Assembly: GCA_035771175.1 (NCBI GenBank)
Contig: CM069596.1
Coordinates: 11,427,001 to 11,491,000 of the forward strand
Direction of reading: 5' to 3'
DNA: 64,000 nt
Source of the DNA: Paratinospora sagittata
Taxonomy: Eukaryota; Streptophyta; Magnoliopsida; Ranunculales; Menispermaceae
The notes beneath the pieces were generated by a model. It was given only the letters and a program-made list of their open reading frames with translations, made no database searches and had not been told where the DNA came from. A program made the position numbers and the translations under genes. This document shows positions 49,001-58,246 of the stretch, piece after piece (the first letter of the stretch is position 1; each line of letters starts with the position of its first letter).

Positions 49001-52000
49001 CACTCTCGTTTACCTTTGTAAGAATGTTGTTAGTGAGTCCTAGCTTCAATGAAATAAATAGTGGGGAACCATTCCAAGCTAAAATCTAAAACTACTTTTT
49101 TAGAAAAATTTGAACATGGGAAATATTTTAATTAATTGATCTAAGGAGAAAACTATTGCAAAGAAGTTGTACACTTGATTAATTGATAACATAATGGTAT
49201 ATGCATTAACCATGGAAGAGAAAAAAGAATGAAAATGAATCAAAGGAAGAACACATGAGAAGTTACTACAAGGAGAAGATATAGATTCAAGGCAAAAGTT
49301 ATATTTAAATGAAATTAACATTCATATAATACACAATACTTTCAATGCAACAATGGCATTCTTTGGTTGGGACAACCAGTGAGGAAGCATATGCCCTCTT
49401 TGCAAGCTGATCCTGCTTATAAAAATCAATATGTGCATAAAAATGATGATGCCTATTATAAAAATGCCATTAGCCATATTCAAACCACCACTAACTGACA
49501 CTGTATTGCTAATGACAAAAATGAAAGGTTCTATTACAAGGCCCATAATCAAGGCCAAGATATGACTTATCAGCTAGTACTACAGGGAAAAAAAGTATCA
49601 ACTAGATCAATGGTATATCATTGTCAATTTCCAGATATAATCTGACAAAAGAATAATAGAATATATATATTTCAGCTCACTAAACAAGATTCAATGAAGC
49701 ATTCCCTCCTAAGACAAAAACGATGTGCCATTGGAAAACAACTAAAGCAATATTATAGGAACACACTAGAGCAACACCCTTTTTAGATTGTCAAATTACA
49801 TAGAACTTTATTGATTTCTCTACATTCAAGATCCAACTGTTTTCAAAAAGTTTTTTTTTTCCCAACTTGTGTTTAACATTTTCCAAACAATTATTTGGTT
49901 ATATGCGAGTAATACACACTACTACTATAAAGCTAAAAGAGAGTAAATAAAAGCCAACTCACTCTAATTGTATGGTCCATGGACCCGGAATACAGCCTGT
50001 TAGCTCCAACAACTAACGAAACCACAGCAAGATTATGCCCTTTCAGAGAAGCAGCTGGTTCAAAGGAATTGGTCGCAGCAATAAATCTCCAAGCCAATAT
50101 GTTACCATCCTAAACAACGTATACCATATATGATATAAAAATTCAATAACAAAAGTGGAATAGAGTTGGAAAAAAGGACAGAACATGAATGTGTAACATG
50201 GATTTCACATAGATCAGTTTTATTAAAGTATCAAGGCAATGTCTAGGCGATTGGCGCCATGTAGGCAAGGCAGTGCCTGGGTGTAGAAAACGTTTTTATT
50301 TATAGCTCCCAATGATTATTTAATTTTACACATGTGGGTATACCCTATATGTATTTATTATATATATTAGTATTCATAAACGTGTGCACATAACTTTTAC
50401 TATTAATTAAAATAAGGTGAGTATTTTGTAAGAAAGAAATATATATAGTCAAAAGGGTAAAGTTGTCTCATTTAGGATAGGTAAGAGTAAACAGTTAGAA
50501 GTTGTAAGGACAATATAGGAAAATTTTCAATTAAAACAGCAAAATGTGGAAGACAATGTGTAAAAGTGAAAATTAGTTGACAGCTAAAATTACCATGACA
50601 TTAAATCCAATTTTTTTAATAAAACATCAGATGAACTTTTGTGGGGCAATTGTAATTTGCACGATAGTCAAAATCGTGAATCGGAAGTGAACCATTTTGA
50701 GGCTTGATGAATCGAATCGAGATTCGGATCAATGAATCGTAAGATTTACAACACATGTGAGTCGTATATTTGTATATATTAAGTATATATAGAATTATAA
50801 AACATTAGCGTTTTTTAGCAAATTCATGATTCAAATCAATTCACCACGATTCAACTAGCGATTCACTTACGATTCGAACCGATTCACTTACGATTCACAG
50901 GTATAGTGATTCATAAATCCGATTTGAATCGTTTTGGGGTGAATTGAATCGTGAATCGTACTATTCAACAATTTGAATTGCGATTCTGACTACTATGGTA
51001 ATTTGTAACTTTGGGAAAATGGTTTCACCATGGAATATTTATACTATATACAATAAGAATACTTTCACCTTTTCACTGTGAAGTCATTTTGCTTTATTTC
51101 CAAAATTACCCTTTTCTTTATTAAAATTTAAATCAACAGGTAACTATACAAACCCAAAGGGCATTTCAATGTAATTTAATTAATTTTCCTAATTTATAGG
51201 ATACTTCATTTATCTTTTTCTAATTGTTCTCAACCAACATATAAAGTCACAATACACATATCACATAATCATAAAATCATAGAAACTTCCACATTTTTTC
51301 TTAACCACTTTCATAACTAATTGATTTCATCTCAGCATTTTTTTTGTAATACCCATTTTGGACAGTTATATTGGAATAGAAACTTCCACATTTTTTATTA
51401 ACCACTTTCATAACTAATTGATTTCATCTCAGCATTTTTTTTCTTAATACCCATTTCGGACAATTTTACTGGAATTTCAGATTTTAAATTTATGTTGAGC
51501 ATTATGAAAAATTCATATTTAAACAAAAACTGAATGAATAATTACATTGAATGAGACCAAAAGTTTCCCAATCTATTTTGGATGCAAACCCTTTTGATTT
51601 TTCTAGAATTGTTCCATTTTCTAACTCCTTAATTTACCTTGTTTTTCTAAACTTTGTCTGCTAAACCTTCTTTTTTTAAATCTTTTTTTTCTTTTCTTTT
51701 TTTTTTTTCTTTTTTTTTTCTTTCCTCATCTAGAGATCAACCTCAATTTCCTTCAATGTTTTCAACCAGTGATACTTCTCTCATGAGCATTAAAAGTAGT
51801 GACTTTGTCATTAGACAGATTACAACGACTTGAATTTTCACACCTTCTTATTATATTTGAAATCCGATTTGCTCTGGTCCATTGTTTTTATAAATTCTGC
51901 TCACATTTACTAACATAAATAAACCACTCTTTATATTAATAATGCTTATTTATTGTATGTTTCTTTTTGGAACAGCTATCATCTGTTATTTTAAGTTTCT

Positions 52001-54894
52001 TTGCAACATTTTTATGTAGTTCAAGAAATTTACTCACGAGAATCACGAGTCAATATTTTCCCACAGATATTAGTGGTATAAGATGAGGAATGATATTAGA
52101 TATCATTTATGTAAGAAAAGGAATAAATCACAGTTTAGATCCCTCAAAGCTATTCATTTCACTAGATTGGATTACTGGAAGATGTTCTATGACTATCATA
52201 TGCACTGCAAAAACCATTGTTCTAAAAATATAAATAAATAAAATGCAGAAAGATGTAACATGCTGCTCAACCCTTTAAATGTATACTAGGGTTTTTGCCT
52301 ACTATGTATATACACCACATTCTTCAAATTTCATTTTCACAAAATTAAAACCAAAAAAACATATTTTTTTAAAAAAGAAAAGGACAAGATGGCATATAGT
52401 AAATAATAATAGTGAAACAAGTCATGTCTGATGTAAGCACAAGACAAACAAGAAAAGATTCGCACCAACACAAAAATAAAATAAAAACAGAAGATTAAAA
52501 CTGAAAAATACGAAAAAGAAACAGATAAAGTGCATAGAAGCAGCATGTGTATTTATGTCAATGATTAAGATATAGAACCACACATACAGAAATTTGAAGA
52601 AAAAAACAACAAAAAACAATACAAGGAGACTTAAAAACAAAAGAAAAACCAAACTTCTAGTCAAGGACAAAGATAACAACAAATTAGGTATGATCTATGA
52701 TGCAATGCTTAAGGAAGGTAACTGCAAAGGTGCAAATTATATATTGGGGGAAAGGAATCTAAAAAGAAAATGAAAAGAAAACAAACTTAACTTCTTCTGC
52801 TCGAGCCAAAGTTGGGGTCTGAGGGTTTGAATCTTTATGGGTCTTGATAAAAAATATTATTTTTAATCTTAAAAAAAATATTCAAAGCATCCTACTGTCT
52901 ACCTCAAACACTGCAGCTACTGCCAAGTGATTTGGTTGCAAAATGCGTAGGAGACGAACTTGTAAAGTTTACCTTCATAATGCATTCTGTATGATTGGTT
53001 GCACTTCTTTAGATTAATTCATGTTTTTCTATTGGTCTGGAAAATCAATTTGAAGTACTTAATTATTTTTATTTTCAGATCAATCCTAAATAATGCATCT
53101 TTTCGTATAATTAATCATACGTTTTAAATAGTAGGATCAATCCAAGTGAGAAATAGAATCTATCCCACTTTGAGTTTGGGAGAAATATATATTTCTGGTC
53201 ATCTTCTTTAGGAATGACTTATTGCTAATTTTGTCTCATCACTCAAAACTCATTCAAAAGCATCCTGAAGTTCTGAATTCTACAAAAGCTACTCTGTGGA
53301 TTCTAAGAGTGTTCCACGACAGAGAATATCGAATTGGGGTAATTCAATAGAGAGCAAAATCAAAGATTGGTTTAATTCAATGGATTCCCAATTCTGGTAG
53401 TTTTCATGTAAATTTATTCCAATTCTTTACCATTGAACTATCTGATTCAGTTTGTTAGGAATAGAAGACTGTGTCTAGGGTCTAGACACCACGAATGTTT
53501 ACCTCCTTTGGGAGTTCCTTCTACCATGCTACAAAATCAAAAGTGTCACATCGTTCTCAGCATCAGTGAGTTCTTGAATTCAGGGAAAACCTCTGACATT
53601 GATATGCCTAAAGATGAAACATAAAATGAGAAGTCGACAACCAACAATCTGTCAAAATAATACCTGTGCTCCTGCAAAAAGAAGTTCATTGCCTACTACA
53701 AGAGCATATACTTGTCCAGCAGGCCCATTAAGACTAAGATCAGCATTAGTTTGAGTGTTCCAGGCCTGCAATAGCATCGTCATCGTCATCATGAGAAGTA
53801 AAGAAACACTTGAACAACGTCAATCAATATGAACATAAAACCTAATAACAGTTGAAATTTTACCTTGACAACATTTGGAGCCCCAACAAAGACCCATGGA
53901 CCCTCACTAATCATGCAGCCAACATCACCTCCCAGGGCAACCACACCAGCACACTATGGTATTCAACAAAGTGTCGTGTCAAAAAATCTTCATCAAGCAC
54001 ATACCCTAGCTGATATATAAGGAAAATGCTAAAATGACATCTATGAGACATAAATTGATAGAAACATTTGTATTAGTGCACCATGAGATTGACTGGAATC
54101 ATGTACCACACATGATTTGAGGCATTCCAATAATGTTTCAAAGGTAATATTTCTATCTATGTTTGTTAACAATGTCAACATAGCACTACTTGAAAATAAG
54201 TTAGTTAGAAACCTGGCCAGACTGACAATCCCAGACCCTCACAGTTTCGTCTTTGCTTCCCGAATAAAGCTTATCAGACCCCGCGGGGAACGCAATCGCA
54301 GTAATTCCCTGCATAAAACACGATTTCCTCAATCCAAAAATCAAGTGCAACACCAAAGTAGATTAAAAAAAACAACTTTTAATGAATCAAAGTTAATACC
54401 TTTCCATGTCCGGCGAGCTGTGTCAACAACACGAAACTATCACCAACAAACCACTGATGCAAATACCTACAGCTATCACCATAATTGCACTTCCCCGCCA
54501 TCCAATAATGGCAGACCTTATCCTGCGTTCTCTGAGGAACCTTCGACGCGCCAACACCACCAGACCCACCGTAACTCCGCCCCCATTTTGACGACGAAGA
54601 AATGGGCTGATTAGAGTTGAAATTAGGGTTCCGCTTTTGCCGCGTAAACCCTTGAGATGTAGAGAAGTTTCTTGAATCTTGCGGCGGTGGTAACCCATGA
54701 GAACGCTTCGATGATGCAGCAGAGCCGTAGTTGTTGTTGTTGTTGGTTGGTAATTCGCTGTGCATGAACGGGCATGGGTATCTGTTGCATCTCCCAGCTC
54801 GCCAGTGGAAACATACTTTATGGGTTTCGTTAGCTGGTGCTGATCCTAAACGATTACTGTTAAAACTTCTTCTATTTCCATTATCGACATCCAT
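35963..54894 (-). CDS. ZFWD: Zinc finger CCCH and WD40 repeat protein (ZFWD family), nine exons
   Basis: Predicted RNA-binding/scaffold protein of the plant ZFWD family. Coding exons on minus: 54894-54400, 54308-54213, 53953-53864, 53765-53664, 50109-49963, 39378-39259, 37459-37400, 36302-36205, 36086-35963. All introns are GT-AG and all phases fit, giving 443 residues plus stop (Arabidopsis members are about 420-470). The first CCCH finger is Cys28, Cys36, Cys41, His45; the second is Cys128, Cys136, Cys142, His146; a Ser/Asn/Gly-rich linker joins them. WD40 repeats fill residues about 158-443, with VWD at 190-192 and 311-313, and the chain ends LKVWKWSQ. Start choice: MDVDN at 54894 fits the family; an upstream in-frame start (54915, MYANLVA) would add 7 residues. 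No frameshift or stop is seen, so it looks functional. Introns 4 (3.6 kb) and 5 (10.6 kb) are swollen by TEs. Confidence 0.95.
36989..37031. repeat. (A)n(TA)n microsatellite in ZFWD intron 7
   Basis: About 13 A residues followed by about 18 AT units with a single interruption. Confidence 0.8.
37672..39200 (-). mobile_element. RTE-type LINE in ZFWD intron 6
   Basis: Same family and orientation as 26745-28065. Minus-strand translation gives a 64-codon open piece VKARWIKWRSASEVLYDRRI (about 38216-38157) continuing to the KKHVNKLSVSEMR motif. WIHVADPI-type residues are at about 37740-37710 and the 3' end is (TTGAG)n-like at about 37672-37690. The linker and palm regions (39190-38420) are full of stops. 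It lies antiparallel to nothing and parallel to the host gene, which it does not disrupt because it is intronic. Confidence 0.65.
40089..41273 (+). mobile_element. 5'-truncated L1-type LINE tail with poly(A)
   Basis: The frame reads KWLWRFALERNQLWRKVI (about 40105-40155), then a 175-codon open piece from 40255 with KIGKGDSIRFCEDLWCG, WPWDPSSSFSTKSF and a reduced zinc-binding zf-RVT segment, then a stop at 40780 and WSLWKERNN at about 40978-41003. It ends with a 3'UTR and an A-rich tail (41257-41273). This is the C-terminal region of plant L1 ORF2, downstream of reverse transcriptase. It is inactive and inserted into repeat R copy A. Confidence 0.75.
41790..42271 (+). mobile_element. Second L1-like tail between R copies B and C
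   Basis: 41980-42130 reads WCIWKETNGRILKEDFNLAE followed by AIWDR, matching the conserved C-terminal segment of plant L1 ORF2. It is followed by a 3'UTR-like stretch and an A-run (42262-42271). The first 170 bp (41799-41981) hold a 60-codon open frame of unknown origin. Confidence 0.55.
43096..43678. mobile_element. hAT-type non-autonomous element, GTGTTTTCAAGGC ends
   Basis: A 583-bp element with inverted ends CCGTGTTTTCAAGGC and GCCTTGAAAACACTA, flanked by a perfect 8-bp duplication GAACTAAC (43088-43095, 43679-43686). Subterminal regions repeat CTAGGCG/CGCCTAG words in both orientations. This is a known style of plant hAT MITE. A decayed relative lies at about 50200-50290. Confidence 0.85.
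43945..45670 (-). mobile_element. 5'-truncated L1-type LINE with target duplication
   Basis: Minus-strand frames in order: the thumb/connection region with PLKYLGLPLGG and a WGG motif (45662-45285), a 159-codon piece with WLSRFMNEKESLW and LFWEDKW (45263-44784), and a zf-RVT-like region with CILCFRAEENPDHLFISCP and WLIWLERNSRIF (44550-44131). The poly(A) tail appears as a T-run at about 43945-43955. GAAGTACTT flanks both ends (43936-43944 and 45671-45679), as expected for target-primed insertion. Frameshifts separate the pieces, so it is inactive. Confidence 0.85.
45702..46283. mobile_element. hAT-type MITE, TAGGG ends
   Basis: A 582-bp element starting TAGGGCTGCTACAAATTACC and ending CCCGTAAGCACCCCTA. 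It is flanked by CTTATTAG (45694-45701) and CTTATTTG (46284-46291), an 8-bp duplication with one mismatch. GGTCGGTTCGG-type words lie near the left end and GATCCGACCCG near the right, as in 28377-28977. Confidence 0.8.
46377..46650 (-). mobile_element. L1-type LINE C-terminal fragment
   Basis: An 88-codon open frame on minus with IWSLWKERNCRIFDDHERDF and a LPLGEWLRGW tail. It is the same conserved segment as in the LINE copies at 40089 and 43945, but from a different subfamily. It is truncated upstream at about 46650. Confidence 0.65.
47239..48934 (+). mobile_element. Copia (SIRE/Maximus-like) solo LTR in ZFWD intron 5
   Basis: TGTTGACC...AGTCCAACA, 1696 bp, with TTTTGATGCTAACAAAC near the start, TATA box TATAAATA (48115-48122) and AATTCACCCCCCTCTTGGG near the end. 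It aligns with the 31259-34302 LTR at start, TATA region, the degenerate 'CCCG(C/T)GAAAAGGA' units (48510-48640) and the ATTCTTGTGTGCAATATTTT/ATAAATTTGTGAGTC stretch. No clear 5-bp duplication is seen. No internal sequence is present. Confidence 0.7.
48860..48910. repeat. Perfect 22-bp-arm hairpin at the LTR 3' end
   Basis: Arms 48860-48881 (starting GGCCATAACACCCAATTCAC) and 48889-48910 are exact reverse complements around the 7-base loop CCCTCTT. In the related LTR at 31259 only the core CCCCCCTCTTGGG is kept at the same place. The long arms are therefore particular to this copy. Confidence 0.9.
50195..50300. repeat. Decayed relative of the GTGTTTTCAAGGC-type hAT element
   Basis: The stretch TCAAGGCAATGTCTAGGCGA and on matches the left end of the element at 43096. 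The right end is not recognisable. Confidence 0.45.
50660..50997. mobile_element. hAT-type MITE, GATTCGAATCG-rich
   Basis: A 338-bp element with ends CACGATAGTCAAAATCG and CGATTCTGACTACTATG (imperfect 17-bp inverted repeats) and a perfect 8-bp duplication GTAATTTG (50652-50659, 50998-51005). Multiple GAATCG/CGATTC words lie throughout. It sits in ZFWD intron 4. Confidence 0.85.
51281..51474. repeat. Two-copy 97-bp tandem duplication in ZFWD intron 4
   Basis: Both copies contain AACTTCCACATTTTTT, CTTTCATAACTAATTGATTT and CATCTCAGCATTTTTTTT followed by AATACCCATTT. They differ at a handful of bases, so the duplication is fairly recent. Confidence 0.85.
51660..51725. repeat. Pyrimidine tract in ZFWD intron 4
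   Basis: Long T/C run with several T8-T9 stretches on plus, i.e. a purine tract on the transcribed sense strand of ZFWD. Low-complexity DNA. 51726-53400 otherwise shows nothing supported. Confidence 0.6.
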
Positions 54895-55289
54895 GGCTAC
54901 CAAATTTGCATACACACACCCACAAACACAAATCGCCTAATCAAAGCCCCATGCCCAAATCATCTGAAATTTGTCAAAAAAATTAAAATAAATTCACGGC
55001 CAAGAAAAAAAAAAAAAAAATTAGCCCTAATAATGTTGACAAATGGATCAGTACCTCAAAATAGTGGAAATTTCTTTTTTTTTTTCTGGAATCTGTAATG
55101 GTGGAAAGTAGGAAACTTTAATGAATCGACGATCTTGATCTTTCGATCAGTTTCAGGAAAACCCCAAAGAGTTGCAGCGATTAATTTTACTCACGCCGAC
55201 AGAGGAGAAGAACGAAAAATAAAAATAAAAATAAAAAAAATGAAAAAATCACTATAAATTCAACAAGGGATTTTATATTATTATTATTA

Positions 55290-55321
<32 letters not shown>

Positions 55322-55330
55322 CTCGCAATT
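54895..55330. promoter_or_regulatory. ZFWD leader / promoter-proximal region
   Basis: Upstream of the ZFWD ATG on minus. It has a GTGTGTGT-type short stretch just before the start, A-runs (about 55005-55020) and a 30-base T-run (about 55288-55317). No TATA box stands out. Confidence 0.4.
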
Positions 55331-55567
55331 CTTGGTAGCGCTAATTCTACGAGAAAGCTTTGTAATTGAATTGGATGGAAAATCAGTAAGGAAATGCCAT
55401 GCGTATTACTTACGCGTTACCATAACAGATGGTCTTAGTTCTTGGCTCCAGATCCTCTGTACTCGCTAACTTCCCTGTACTCCTACACCTGATTTAGATG
55501 GGTTGTTTAAAAAATTAACCTTCATCATTTTTTTTATTTAAGAATTTCCTCTCTATAATAAATAATT

Positions 55568-55935
55568 TTGAAATCTAACCTAACCGGTCAACGACTGTTG
55601 ACCAAGTCTAATAGGGTATCTCTCTTCTTCTTTTTTTTTTTTTTTCGTTAGATTGGTCACCAACTGTTGACCGAGTCTAATAGGGTATCTCGTTTTCTTT
55701 TTCTTTTTCTTTTTCTTTTTCGTTTAGAAACTACTATAATAGTCGTCTTTTGAAAAGGCGCTTCTAAACGAAAGAAAAGAAAAAAAAAAAAAAAGTCGAC
55801 TTTAAAAGTCGTCTTTTCAAAAGGCGCTTCTAAGAGTCGTCTTTTCAAGCGGCCCAAAATCGTGAAAAAAAAAAAAAGAGATCTACCATGTTGGACTCAG
55901 TCAACAGCTATTGACTGGTCCAAGTATGGTAGATT
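55568..55935. repeat. Foldback-like repeat upstream of ZFWD
   Basis: A left arm of about 50 bp (AATCTAACCTAACCGGTCAA... at 55570-55620, with a partial duplicate at 55648-55690) is a degenerate inverted copy of about 55878-55935. Inside, the motif GTCGTCTTTT(C/G)AAAAGGCGCTTCT occurs twice in full (55741, 55807) and once shortened (55831), and a (CTTTTT)n microsatellite lies at about 55692-55721. No coding sequence. Confidence 0.55.
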
Positions 55936-56430
55936 TCAAAATAATTAGTGATACATAGCAAATTCCTAAATTAAAATTTAATCAATAGTAATTTTAAAAA
56001 ATACCCTGTTGTAGATACACCACGTGTCCGATTCTTGGATAGCCAACGAAGCAAATGGTAGTCTTCTTTATCGGGGTTTTTGACTTGATTAGGTTAATTA
56101 ATTAAAATTATGACTCTAATGCCAAATATTTAAAAATAATGACCCATATACCCAACTTTCGACAGTGATTTGTCCACATGGGCGCTGATGCAAAATTTAT
56201 ATATTTTTTTTGCCACGTTAAAGGCGCCTTCTTTGGAGATGCCTTGTACATATATTTTATTTTAAAAAAAATAAGAAATTCTTATACCACAGCTAATCCA
56301 TGATGTTTTCTATCCGCCCACCACTTGGAATGAGTCTCAATATCCTCTCAGGGACTCCCAGAACTGACGGAACACAAATCTCAAGCCTCGACAAATTTTT
56401 CACCTCTCAACCGAAAGTTTTAGTTCAAAT
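55936..56430. other. Intergenic, no gene seen
   Basis: AT-rich. AAGGCGCCTTCTTTGGAGATGC at about 56220 echoes the GGCGC motif of the repeat upstream. No supported gene. Confidence 0.4.
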
Positions 56431-56577
56431 TAGGAGTGAGCACGAGTCGAGTTAGGGTCGGGTTTGGCCCCAATCCCACCCAACCTGCAAATGTCGGGTG
56501 GCATCACAACCAACCCGATGCCACCCGACATCACCCAAAAAAGGGTGACCACCCGACCCTATTTCGTGCAGGTCGGG

Positions 56578-57383
56578 TGTCACACCCCGCGGATGTGATG
56601 AGTACCTCATCGAGTGTACCCCAGCATTATGATCCCATAATATTGTCTCATCCCAGTACACAGCCCACTCAACAGTGTCTAGTACCCCCGAAATTATTTG
56701 TCCACACTGTTCACACATGAACAGTGCAGGGTCTCCCCCGGATTCGAACCTCAAGCCTCATATAGGTTGATTTCGCAATCCGAGTAGCCACTGAACCATA
56801 CATAAGGCATTTTTGTCACACCTGGGTTGCACACAGTGCCCCCTACCCAGAGTGATGAGTACCCCCGCAGGGCATACTCCAGCCATTATGGAACCATAAT
56901 ATTGTCCCATCCCGTCACACACCCATGGTGGTATGGGGACGCACCCCCGGGATCATTTGTCCATGATGAATAGTGTGGACAAATGATCCTGGGGTACTAG
57001 ATATTGTTGAGTGGGTTGTGTACTGGGATGGGAGAATAATATGGTTCCACAATGGCTGGAGTATGCCCTGCGGGGGTACTCATCACCCTAGGTAGGGGGC
57101 ACTGTGTGCAACCCAGGTGTGACAAAAAGGCCTTATGTAATTGGTTCAGTGGCTACTCGGATTGCGAAATCAACCTATATGAGGTTTGAAGTTCGAATGC
57201 AGGGGAGGCCCTGCACTATTCGTGAGGAATAATGTGGACAAATGATCCCGGGGGTGCGTCCTCATACCACCGTGGGTGTGTGACGGGATGAGACAATATT
57301 ATGTGGTGTTATAGCTGGAGTATGCCCTGCAGGGGTACTCATCACGCTGGGTATGGGGCACTGTGTGCAACCCAAGTGTGACA
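56578..57383. mobile_element. 806-bp snap-back element with pol III-like boxes
   Basis: Bounded by TCGGG at 56573-56577 and 57384-57388 (5-bp duplication) and by inverted ends TGTCACACC and AAGTGTGACA. Internal order is P'-T'-P'-hairpin-P-T-P. P is an about 105-bp unit ending GTGTGACA (57019-57123, 57280-57383; inverted copies at 56578-56680 and 56820-56920). T contains a tRNA-like A box TGGTTCAGTGG (57142-57152; inverted at 56788-56798) and a B box, perfect as GGTTCGAATCC on minus at 56740-56750 and degraded at 57190-57200. The centre (about 56955-56995) is a short hairpin (GGGATCATTTGTCCA). No protein coding. Confidence 0.7.
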
Positions 57384-58246
57384 TCGGGTGGTCGGGTTAA
57401 CCTGACCACAGTCTTTATTAAAAAAAAAGCCCAAAAATAATTTTTTTACTCTTTTTTCAGCATTAAAATAGGCCAATTGTGATTAAAAAAAAGCCTAACT
57501 TGGAATAAAACACATTTTTACATAAAAAAAATATTTTTCATAAATTTATAAAATAAAGATTCAAAACCTATTTAAATAATATATCGAAGTAACAATATTA
57601 TCTAGCCTTTTGGGGAATTATTGCCCATAAATCTGTAAAACAAAAATAACCTAACATGCATGACATATAATTCAAAATCAAAACCTATTTAAACCATACA
57701 AATAAACATTCTTATGATTGGCCTTTGGTGGATTGTTGGCCACTGGCCACAAACCTGCAAAACAAAAAAGACCCAAAATACACATTATGTCAAGTCATAA
57801 TTATAAGTAAAGTTCCTAATAATTTATCATCATTACAAGTTCCACATTAAATAAAACCAAGGACTCAAAATAAATCATGAAACACATTACAAGTTCCACA
57901 TCAAATTAAGTTTCATATTGTAAAGTTCTAACAACAAACAAACTCCCATCCATTTCTCCATATGCCAATGCAAAAACCTGAAAAAAAAAAAAAAAGAAAA
58001 AAAGAAAAAGAAAAAGAAAAATCATAAGCATAAAATGATATAAAAACAACTAAACCAAATATAAATAGTGTGATAAAGTAACTTACACGGAATGTCATTC
58101 AAAATCAAGAGTCATACACCATTGACTCATCTTCGAAAAAGAGATCATCTAAAAAGATAACAAACAAAAAAGATTAAAGCACAATACATTAATAGATGAC
58201 AAAATAATTTATAAGAGTTAAAAAGTAAATAAACCAGTGTACTACC

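Noticed and set aside
52337..52682. Minus-strand hydrophobic frames in ZFWD intron 4
   Set aside because: Composition effect of A-rich DNA read on the opposite strand (Phe/Leu/Ser-rich); no motif or conserved start.
54117..54614. 165-codon plus-strand frame antisense to ZFWD exon 1
   Set aside because: It is a shadow of the real minus-strand exons, which have conserved CCCH motifs and matching splice phases.
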